A stretch of DNA of 12,053 nt from DATLFQ01 sp035540915 (GTDB lineage: Bacteria; Actinomycetota; Acidimicrobiia; Acidimicrobiales; GCA-2861595): the NCBI GenBank assembly GCA_035540915.1, contig DATLFQ010000139.1:1-12053 (forward strand), given 5' to 3'. Every line of letters begins with the position of its first letter. Within the stretch, counting starts at the first letter, position 1. Positions 7,047-12,053 of the stretch are shown here, in pieces. A program made the translations under genes and the position numbers. The notes beneath the pieces are model-generated. The model saw only the letters and a list, made by a program, of their open reading frames with translations, was not told the origin of the DNA and ran no database searches.

Positions 7047-9587
7047 CTACGCGGTTCGCTCGACCTCGACCGACGGCTCCGCCGCCTCCTCGAGCACCAG
7101 TTCGGTGGCGGCGCCGGCGGCCTGGAGGTCGGCGCCGGCGGAGGCCGCCGCAGTCAGACGCGCCTGGTCCCCCCGGATCACGACGCGGGCCAGCGGGGCC
7201 GTCGGCTTGAGCTGCGCGGCCGTCTTGGCCCGGCGCATGGCGCCCAGGACCTCGGCGGCCACCGACACCAGCATCGGGTCGGGCCGGGCAACCGCGGCCA
7301 GCTCCTCGGGCGAGGGCCACGGCGCCCGGTGGACCGAACCCTCCTGCCACCACGACCACGCCTCCTCGGTGACGAACGGGAGGATGGGCGCCAGCAGCCG
7401 CAGCATCGTGGACAGGGCAAGCAGGAGGGCGGCCTGGGCCGACCCCGCGCCGGGCCCGCCGCCGTACGCCCGGGCCTTGACCAGCTCCAGGTGGTCGTCG
7501 CAGAACGACCAGAAGAACGTCTCGGTGCGCTCCAGCGCCCGGGCGTAGTCGTAGGCCTCGAACGCGGCGGTGGCTGCCTCGACGACCGGCGCCAGGGCGC
7601 CGAGCATGGCCCGGTCCACCGCCTCGGCCACCTCGCCGTCGGCCGCCGGGAAGTTGAGTATGAGCCGCGAGGCGTTGAGCAGCTTGATGGCCAGGCGGCG
7701 CCCGTCGCCCATCTGCTCCTCGGCAAACGCGGTGTCGGTCCCGGGACGGCCCCGGGCCGCCCAGTAGCGCACACCGTCGGAGCCGAACCGCTCGAGCAGG
7801 CCGATCGGCGTGACTGCGTTGCCCTTGGACTTGGACATCTTCTTGCGGTCGGGGTCCAGCACGAACCCGGAGATGGCGGCGTCCGACCAGGGCAGCGAGC
7901 CGTGCTCGAGATGGGCCCGGACGACGGTGGAGAACAACCACGTGCGGATGATGTCGTGGGCCTGGGGCCGCAAGTCCATGGGGAACACCCGGGTGAACAG
8001 GTCGGGGTCCTCCTCCCAGCCCGACGCCACCTGGGGGCTCAGCGAGGAGGTGGCCCAGGTGTCCATCACGTCGGGGTCGCCGACGAACCCGCCGGGCCGG
8101 CCGCGCTGGTCCTCGCCGTAGCCGGACGGCGCGTCGCTGGCCGGGTCGACCGGCAGCGCCGACTCGTCCGGCACCAGCGGCCGGTCCCATGCGACGGACC
8201 CGTCGTCGCCGACCGGGTACCAGACCGGGAACGGGACCCCGAACCAGCGCTGTCGGCTGATGAGCCAGTCGCCGGTGAGGCCCTGCACCCAGTTCTCGTA
8301 GCGGGCCCGCATGTATCCCGGGTGCCAGGCCAGCTCGCCACCGCGGTCGACCAGGGCCTGCCGGAGATCTGCGTCGCGGCCGCCGTTGCGTATGTACCAC
8401 TGGCGGCTGGTGACGATCTCGAGCGGCCGGTCGCCCTTCTCGAAGTACTTGACGGCGTGGCTGATGGGCCGGGGCTCGCCGATCAGCTCGCCGCTGGCCC
8501 GCAGCTGCTCGACGACGATGCGCTGGGCCTGCTTGACGGTGCGCCCGGCCACCTCGGCGAACGGCCCGTCCGCGTCCACGCCGTCGGGCGGGGTGGCGAC
8601 CACGCGGCCGTCGCGCCCCACGATGCTGCGCACGGGCAGGTCCAGCTCGCGCCACCATGTGACGTCGGTGACGTCGCCGAAGGTGCAGATCATGGCGATG
8701 CCCGAGCCCTTCTCGGGGTCGGCCAGCCGGTGGGCCAGCACGGGCACCTCGACGCCGTACAACGGGGTGCGGACGGTGGTGCCGAACCGTCGCCGGTAGC
8801 GGGCGTCGTCGGGGTGGGCGACCAGGGCCACGCAGGCGGCCAGCAGCTCGGGCCGGGTGGTCGCGATCTCGAGGTCGTCACTGCCGTCACCGGCGGGCCC
8901 GTGGAACACCAGCCGGTGGTAGGCGCCCGCGGTGTCGCGCTCCTCCAGCTCGGCCTGGGCCACCGCGGTGCGGAAGTCGACGTCCCACAGCGTGGGCGCC
9001 TCGGCCTGGTAGGCCTCGCCCCGGGCCAGGTTGCGCAGGAAGGCCCGCTGGGCGACGCGGCGGGCCCGCTCGCCGATGGTGGTGTAGGTGTGGCCCCAGT
9101 CCACCGACAGGCCGAGGCGTCGGTAGAGCGCCTCGAAGGCGGCCTCGTCGTCGACCACAAGGCGCTGGCACAGCTCGACGAAGTTGCGCCGCGAGATCGA
9201 GACCTGCTCCTTGCCCGGCGAAGCCGGCGGCTCGTACGCCGGGTCGTAGGCCATCGACGGGTCGCAGCGCACGCCGAAGTAGTTCTGGACCCGGCGCTCG
9301 GTGGGCAGCCCGTTGTCGTCCCAGCCCATCGGATAGAACACCTCGCGGCCGCGCATGCGCCAGAAGCGGGCCACGGTGTCGGTGTGCGTGTAGGAGAACA
9401 CGTGCCCCACGTGCAGTGAGCCGCTCACCGTCGGCGGCGGGGTGTCGATGGAGTAGACCTCGCCGCGGGCACGACTGCGGTCGAATCGGTAGGTCCCGGT
9501 CTGCTCCCAGTGCTCGGCCCACCGGGCCTCGATGCCGTCGAGCGTCGGCTTCTCCGGCACTCGGCCGGACGAGGGGGGCGGCGCCAT
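7047..9587 (-). CDS. valS: Valyl-tRNA synthetase, archaeal/rickettsial-type
   Basis: ValRS charges tRNA-Val with valine and hydrolyses mischarged threonine. The 846-residue protein has the class I HVGH signature (59-62) and KMSKS (583-587), the CP1 editing domain with ATTRPELLAACVAL (242-255) and CTFGDVTDVTWW (301-312), and an anticodon-binding helical domain (about 655-800). Motifs such as DDNGLPTERRVQNYFG (90-105), LSVDWGHTYTTI (160-171) and the TTRPELL...TFGDVTD set are those of the archaeal/Rickettsia ValS subgroup, not of the common bacterial form (GTDHAGIATQ type) seen in mycobacteria and E. coli. The C-terminal tRNA-binding coiled-coil arm of bacterial ValS is not apparent; the protein ends soon after a short Ala-rich stretch. 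ATG 9587 is the start used here; no clear Shine-Dalgarno precedes it, and a TACCGT hexamer ends 9 nt upstream. It is divergent from cysS. Isoleucyl specificity is unlikely given these motifs. Confidence 0.95.
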   Translation of the reverse strand: MAPPPSSGRVPEKPTLDGIEARWAEHWEQTGTYRFDRSRARGEVYSIDTPPPTVSGSLHVGHVFSYTHTDTVARFWRMRGREVFYPMGWDDNGLPTERRVQNYFGVRCDPSMAYDPAYEPPASPGKEQVSISRRNFVELCQRLVVDDEAAFEALYRRLGLSVDWGHTYTTIGERARRVAQRAFLRNLARGEAYQAEAPTLWDVDFRTAVAQAELEERDTAGAYHRLVFHGPAGDGSDDLEIATTRPELLAACVALVAHPDDARYRRRFGTTVRTPLYGVEVPVLAHRLADPEKGSGIAMICTFGDVTDVTWWRELDLPVRSIVGRDGRVVATPPDGVDADGPFAEVAGRTVKQAQRIVVEQLRASGELIGEPRPISHAVKYFEKGDRPLEIVTSRQWYIRNGGRDADLRQALVDRGGELAWHPGYMRARYENWVQGLTGDWLISRQRWFGVPFPVWYPVGDDGSVAWDRPLVPDESALPVDPASDAPSGYGEDQRGRPGGFVGDPDVMDTWATSSLSPQVASGWEEDPDLFTRVFPMDLRPQAHDIIRTWLFSTVVRAHLEHGSLPWSDAAISGFVLDPDRKKMSKSKGNAVTPIGLLERFGSDGVRYWAARGRPGTDTAFAEEQMGDGRRLAIKLLNASRLILNFPAADGEVAEAVDRAMLGALAPVVEAATAAFEAYDYARALERTETFFWSFCDDHLELVKARAYGGGPGAGSAQAALLLALSTMLRLLAPILPFVTEEAWSWWQEGSVHRAPWPSPEELAAVARPDPMLVSVAAEVLGAMRRAKTAAQLKPTAPLARVVIRGDQARLTAAASAGADLQAAGAATELVLEEAAEPSVEVERTA

Positions 9588-9607
9588 GGTCCGGTTACGG
9601 TACCTGC
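9588..9607. promoter_or_regulatory. 20-bp divergent valS/cysS promoter core with overlapping -10 hexamers
   Basis: The whole gap between the start codons of valS and cysS is 20 bp. Its core TACGGTA (9596-9602) reads TACGGT on the plus strand, 6 nt before the cysS GTG, and TACCGT on the minus strand, 9 nt before the valS ATG. Both fit the actinobacterial TANNNT -10. Any -35 or operator would have to lie inside the opposite gene. There is no Shine-Dalgarno for either gene, so leaderless transcripts are likely. Confidence 0.5.
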
Positions 9608-10990
9608 GTGCTGCGGTTGTACGACACTGCGTTGCGGCGCGTGGCCCCCCTGGAGCTGCGCCGGCCCGGCGAGGTGTCGCTGTACGTCTGCGGGCCGACG
9701 GTGGACGGCGCGCCCCACGCCGGCCACGGCCGGCTGACGGTGGTGTGGGACGTGGTGCGGCGCTACCTGGAGTGGTCGGGCCTGGCGGTCACGATGGTGT
9801 CCAACATCACCGACATCGACGACAAGATCATCGACCGGGCGGCGCGGGAGGGCCGCTCGGCCGCCGAGGTCGCCACCGAGTACGAGGCGGTCTGGTACGC
9901 CACCATGGACCGCCTCGGCGTCCGCCGGCCCGACCACGACCCCCACGCGACCGCCTGGGTCGCGGAGATGGTGGCGCTGGTCGAGCAGCTGGTCGCCGAC
10001 GGCGCCGCCTACCCGACCGCCGACGGCGTCTACTTCAGTGCCGGCTCGGTGCCCGACTACGGCCTGCTGGCCCACCAGCAGCTCGACACCATGCGGGCCG
10101 GCGAGCGGGTGGCTGTCGTCGACGACAAGCGCTCGCCGGCCGACTTCGCCCTATGGAAGAACGCCAAGCCGGGCGAGCCGACCTGGCCGTCGCCGTGGGG
10201 GCCGGGCCGGCCGGGCTGGCACACCGAGTGCGTGGTGATGTCGCTGGGCCTGCTGGGCGAGGGCTTCGACGTCCACGGTGGCGGCATCGACCTCGCCTTC
10301 CCCCACCACGAGAACGAGCGGGCCCAGGCGGTCGCCGCCGGCCGCCCGTTCGCCCGCCGCTGGGTCCACAGCGGCCACCTGGTCGCCACCGGGGGCGAGA
10401 AGATGTCCAAGTCGCTCGGCAACATCGTGTCGCTCGGCGACCTGGTGGAGGGCTTCGACGCCCGAGCCTTCCGCCTGCTCGTGCTGCAGTCGCACTACCG
10501 CTCGCCGATGGAGGTCAGCCGGGACGCCATGGCGTCCGCCCAGCGGGCGGTCGGCCGCATCGACGAGCTGGCCCGGAAGCTGGGGGCGACCGGAGGTGCG
10601 CCCGACGGGCTGGCGTCCGACGGCGAGGTGCTCGACCGGTTCCGCCGGCTTCTGGACGACGACCTCGGCACGCCGGCGGCCACCGGGCTGGTGTTCGAGA
10701 CGGTCAGCGCGGCCAACTCGGCCCTCGCCCGCGGCGACGCCGCAGGCGGTGTCGCGCTGGGAGCGGCGGTGCTGGAGATGGTGGGTGCTCTCGGCCTGGT
10801 CCCTGGCTGCGGCAGCGGCGAGGTGCCCGCCGCCGTCGCCGACCTCGTGGCCCAGCGCGACGCCGCCCGGGCGGCCCGGGACTGGGACCGGGCCGACGAC
10901 ATCCGCCGGGAACTGGTCGCCCGGGGGTGGGCCGTCAAGGACACCGCGGGGGGGACGCAGGTCCACCCCGGGCACTCCGGCGGCCGGTGA
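9608..10990 (+). CDS. cysS: Cysteinyl-tRNA synthetase
   Basis: CysRS charges tRNA-Cys. The 460-residue product is the normal bacterial length. The zinc site is complete: Cys28 (VCGPTV), Cys208 (GWHTEC), His233 and Glu237 (FPHHENE), matching Cys28/Cys209/His234/Glu238 of the E. coli enzyme. The class I signatures are HAGH (37-40) and KMSKS (265-269). NITDIDDKII (66-75) and the C-terminal DALR/anticodon-binding segment with RDWDRADDIRREL (424-436) are also present. The open frame continues upstream into the antisense of valS, but GTG 9608 is the natural start: LRLYDTALR is the usual CysS N-terminus and numbering then matches E. coli. TACGGT ends 6 nt before it, consistent with leaderless expression. 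It is the tRNA-charging paralogue of the mshC product about 8 kb away. The gene is followed after 131 bp by csp. Confidence 0.97.
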   Translation: MLRLYDTALRRVAPLELRRPGEVSLYVCGPTVDGAPHAGHGRLTVVWDVVRRYLEWSGLAVTMVSNITDIDDKIIDRAAREGRSAAEVATEYEAVWYATMDRLGVRRPDHDPHATAWVAEMVALVEQLVADGAAYPTADGVYFSAGSVPDYGLLAHQQLDTMRAGERVAVVDDKRSPADFALWKNAKPGEPTWPSPWGPGRPGWHTECVVMSLGLLGEGFDVHGGGIDLAFPHHENERAQAVAAGRPFARRWVHSGHLVATGGEKMSKSLGNIVSLGDLVEGFDARAFRLLVLQSHYRSPMEVSRDAMASAQRAVGRIDELARKLGATGGAPDGLASDGEVLDRFRRLLDDDLGTPAATGLVFETVSAANSALARGDAAGGVALGAAVLEMVGALGLVPGCGSGEVPAAVADLVAQRDAARAARDWDRADDIRRELVARGWAVKDTAGGTQVHPGHSGGR

Positions 10991-11121
10991 CGGCGGGGAA
11001 AATCCCTGCTACCGTTTCGCGCTGGAGAACTTGCAAGATCGCCCGACCGCAGTCGTATGACCCAGTCGCACGGGACGCATTCTCCTCCGCAGTATTCGGA
11101 ACAAGAAGGAGGATCGCCAAC
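10987..11121 (+). promoter_or_regulatory. csp promoter, long leader and ribosome binding site
   Basis: GTGACG (10987-10992, overlapping the cysS stop) and TACCGT (11010-11015) are separated by 17 nt and form a plausible -35/-10 pair. The start would be near 11022, giving a leader of about 100 nt. Long leaders are typical of cold-shock protein genes, where they control mRNA stability and temperature-dependent translation. GGAGG at 11108-11112 is a near-perfect Shine-Dalgarno, 9 nt before the GTG, and decides that start. No classical cold-box sequence was recognised. Confidence 0.5.
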
Positions 11122-11325
11122 GTGGCGACCGGCACCGTGAAGTGGTTCAACGCCGAGAAGGGCTACGGCTTCATCTCGCAGTCCGAGGGCGCCGATGTGT
11201 TCGTGCACTTCAGCGCCATCCAGACGAACGGGTACCGCACCCTCGAGGAAGGCCAGCAGGTCGAGTTCGAGGTCCAGACCGGACCGAAGGGCCTGCAGGC
11301 CGCCAGCGTCCGCCCCGTCCAGTAG
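11122..11325 (+). CDS. Cold-shock domain protein (CspA family), copy 1
   Basis: A 67-residue single cold-shock domain that binds single-stranded RNA and DNA and acts as an RNA chaperone in the cytoplasm. It has the full family pattern: TGTVKWFNAEKGYGFI with RNP1-like KGYGFI (13-18), RNP2 VFVHFS (26-31), and the C-terminal strands GQQVEFEVQTGPKGLQAASV. The length equals the family norm. The GTG start is fixed by the GGAGG ribosome binding site at 11108-11112 and by the conserved N-terminus MATGTVKWF. The frame is open far upstream into cysS, but that is an antisense-type GC artefact. Residues 33-67 and the stop lie inside the large inverted repeat, so an identical 3' end faces this gene from the right (11946-12053). 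A perfect hairpin terminator follows 17 bp after the stop. Confidence 0.96.
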   Translation: MATGTVKWFNAEKGYGFISQSEGADVFVHFSAIQTNGYRTLEEGQQVEFEVQTGPKGLQAASVRPVQ

Positions 11326-11574
11326 GACCCTCGTCGTGATGTGACAGCCCCGGAGCGTTCGCTCCGGGGCTGTCGAGTTCTCAGGGGCGGTTCGCCCTCA
11401 CCCGCCCGGAAGGATCCGGCGCAGGAGGTTCCCCGACGGCGATTCGAGCGGCGCCGGCGCGAGCACAGGGGTCGAAGGGGCCAGCAGGTCCTCCGGGCTG
11501 ACGGACGCCGGCGGAGCCGGCAGCTCGGGCACGGGGACCTCTGGGACCGGAACCTCGGGTACCGAAGGCGCAGG
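11218..11574 (+). repeat. Large inverted repeat, left arm
   Basis: This arm pairs base for base with 11697-12053: position n faces 23271-n throughout. There are no indels and only six mismatches in 357 pairs (11358, 11376, 11454, 11486, 11502, 11550). The 108 bp within csp are identical. The arm covers the csp 3' end, a terminator hairpin and the end of a proline-rich ORF. The arms may be longer, since the window ends inside the right one. Confidence 0.98.
11343..11374. terminator. csp copy 1 terminator hairpin
   Basis: A perfect 15-bp stem, GACAGCCCCGGAGCG and its complement around a TT (effectively 14 bp with a GTTC loop), begins 17 bp after the csp stop. No T-run follows, as is common for terminators in high-GC actinobacteria. 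Being symmetric, it could also stop transcripts arriving on the minus strand from the ORF ending at 11398. Confidence 0.85.
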
Positions 11575-11694
11575 CGGTGGGGTGACGCCCGGCAGCGGGC
11601 TGTTCCCGGGCTCGCAGACGACGGTGACCCCGAGGATGCGCGCGCCGGGGCAGGGCTGGGTGCCCCGGCCGAGCCCGAGCACGGCGTCCAGCAA
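11398..11694 (-). CDS. Proline-rich hypothetical ORF, probably the 3' part of a truncated gene
   Basis: Up to 98 residues reading from a TTG at 11694 to TGA at 11398. The first part, LLDAVLGLGRGTQPCPGARILGVTVVC, looks like genuine protein with two cysteines. It is followed by a Pro/Val/Glu linker (PSVPEVPVPEVPVPELPAPP) and a conserved-looking tail, ESPSGNLLRRILPGG. There is no ribosome binding site and no signal sequence. The TTG lies only 3 nt from the edge of the right inverted-repeat arm. Reading coherently from the unique spacer into the left arm suggests that the original gene continued upstream and was cut at the repeat junction. I do not recognise the family. It could be a non-coding open frame in GC-rich DNA. 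Confidence 0.35.
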   Translation of the reverse strand: MLDAVLGLGRGTQPCPGARILGVTVVCEPGNSPLPGVTPPPAPSVPEVPVPEVPVPELPAPPASVSPEDLLAPSTPVLAPAPLESPSGNLLRRILPGG

Positions 11695-11696
11695 CC
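11575..11696. other. 122-bp unique spacer at the centre of the inverted repeat
   Basis: Between the two arms there is a 122-bp stretch that is not self-complementary beyond a few bases at its edges. On the minus strand it reads in frame into the proline-rich ORF of the left arm; on the plus strand it does not join the corresponding frame of the right arm in a sensible way. The spacer therefore belongs with the left arm, and the right arm looks like the copied part. Confidence 0.7.
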
Positions 11697-11873
11697 CCTG
11701 CGCCTTCGGTACCCGAGGTTTCGGTCCCAGAGGTCCCCGTGCCCGAGCTGCCGGCTCCGCCGGCGTCCATCAGCCCGGAGGACCAGCTGGCCCCTTCGAC
11801 CCCTGTGCTCGCGCCGCCGCCGCTCGAATCGCCGTCGGGGAACCTCCTGCGCCGGATCCTTCCGGGCGGGTGA
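11697..11873 (+). pseudogene. Truncated second copy of the proline-rich ORF tail
   Basis: This is the mirror copy, inside the right arm, of the last 58 codons and stop of the ORF on 11398-11694. It differs at four bases, all of which change the residue: Pro to Ser, Val to Ile, Leu to Gln and Ala to Pro relative to the left copy. It has no start codon or upstream coding sequence of its own, because the frame entering from the spacer is unrelated. It is best seen as a remnant produced by the inverted duplication. Confidence 0.4.
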
Positions 11874-11896
11874 GGGCGAACCGCCCCTGAGAACAC

Positions 11897-11928
11897 GACA
11901 GCCCCGGAGCGAGCGCTCCGGGGCTGTC
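11897..11928. terminator. csp copy 2 terminator hairpin
   Basis: The same 15-bp stem as at 11343-11374, with a changed centre (AG here; the left hairpin read on the same sense differs by one base). It lies 17 bp beyond the stop of the second csp. It would terminate that minus-strand gene and, being symmetric, could also act on plus-strand transcription. Confidence 0.85.
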
Positions 11929-11945
11929 ACATCACGACGAGGGTC

Positions 11946-12053
11946 CTACTGGACGGGGCGGACGCTGGCGGCCTGCAGGCCCTTCGGTCCGGTCTGGACC
12001 TCGAACTCGACCTGCTGGCCTTCCTCGAGGGTGCGGTACCCGTTCGTCTGGAT
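11946..12053 (-). CDS. Cold-shock domain protein, copy 2 (only the C-terminal 35 residues in the window)
   Basis: The minus strand encodes residues 33-67 of the same cold-shock protein as copy 1, from IQTNGYRTLEEGQQ to ASVRPVQ and TAG at 11946-11948. All 108 nt are identical to copy 1. The 5' end lies beyond the window. The two genes point at each other, with about 620 bp between their stops. A recent duplication, gene conversion or an assembly/amplification artefact would each explain the identity; the sequence alone does not decide. Confidence 0.9.
   Translation of the reverse strand: MQTNGYRTLEEGQQVEFEVQTGPKGLQAASVRPVQ

Larger units (their letters stand above)
11697..12053 (-). repeat. 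Large inverted repeat, right arm (runs to the window end)
   Basis: Reverse complement of 11218-11574 at 351 of 357 positions, without gaps. It still matches at the last base of the window, so its outer limit is unknown. If the match continued symmetrically, a complete second csp with its leader would lie just outside. Confidence 0.98.

Noticed and set aside
6553..8658. Long minus-strand open frame overlapping valS and the 326-residue gene
   Set aside because: Arg-rich low-complexity translation in a shifted frame across two real genes; no start signal or family match.
6879..9419. Very long plus-strand open frame opposite valS
   Set aside because: It lies antisense to a secure valS, is rich in Gly/Arg/Pro/His with no domain, and follows from GC-skewed codons leaving few stops in other frames.
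9416..9607. N-terminal extension of cysS into valS
   Set aside because: Open in frame, but it overlaps valS antisense, and CysS numbering and the LRLYDT start fit GTG 9608.
9532..11121. N-terminal extension of the csp frame through cysS
   Set aside because: The csp frame is open far upstream, but it overlaps cysS in another frame and has no motif; the GGAGG site and conserved MATGTVKWF start place csp at 11122.
11218..12053. Insertion sequence or transposon ends
   Set aside because: The arms contain csp and terminator sequence, and the spacer is only 122 bp with no transposase; nothing resembles terminal inverted repeats of a mobile element.

Overview
The window is very GC-rich DNA, with strong G/C bias at third codon positions. 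It encodes a mycothiol-biosynthesis ligase (MshC), which is essentially restricted to Actinobacteria. It also encodes a surface protein ending in 'GYWLVA.DGGVFAFGDA' repeats, which I associate mainly with Acidimicrobiia and relatives. The best guess is an uncultured or little-studied high-GC actinobacterium, probably acidimicrobial. This is inference from gene content, not from a marker gene.

Layout, left to right. (1) Minus strand 1-271: a CsoR/FrmR-type metal-sensing repressor, cut by the window start, with an operator-like palindrome over its own promoter at 304-322. (2) Minus 411-1532: mshC. (3) Minus 1691-5896: a 1401-residue exported mosaic made of an N-terminal DUF7948-like domain, SBBP repeats, an IPT/TIG domain, Kelch repeats and five exact-period 42-residue repeats. 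(4) Minus 5960-6940: a soluble protein of unknown function with its own promoter. (5) Minus 7047-9587: a valyl-tRNA synthetase of the archaeal/rickettsial type. (6) Plus 9608-10990: cysteinyl-tRNA synthetase, divergent from valS across only 20 bp. (7) Plus 11122-11325: a cold-shock protein with a long leader and a strong ribosome binding site. (8) 11218-12053: a large inverted repeat running to the window edge. It carries a second, convergent, identical csp 3' end, two terminator hairpins and two facing copies of a proline-rich ORF tail.

How the genes relate. valS and cysS are housekeeping translation genes sharing a compact divergent promoter. MshC is a paralogue of CysS that activates cysteine for mycothiol rather than for tRNA, so two cysteine-adenylating enzymes lie about 8 kb apart. 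Three genes (mshC, the mosaic protein, cysS) start at GTG exactly 6 nt after a TA-initial hexamer, which suggests leaderless transcription.

The least explained parts are the inverted repeat at the right end (real duplication or assembly/amplification chimera), the architecture of the mosaic surface protein, and the unidentified 326-residue protein. I did not find a defence system, CRISPR array, transposase, tRNA or rRNA.
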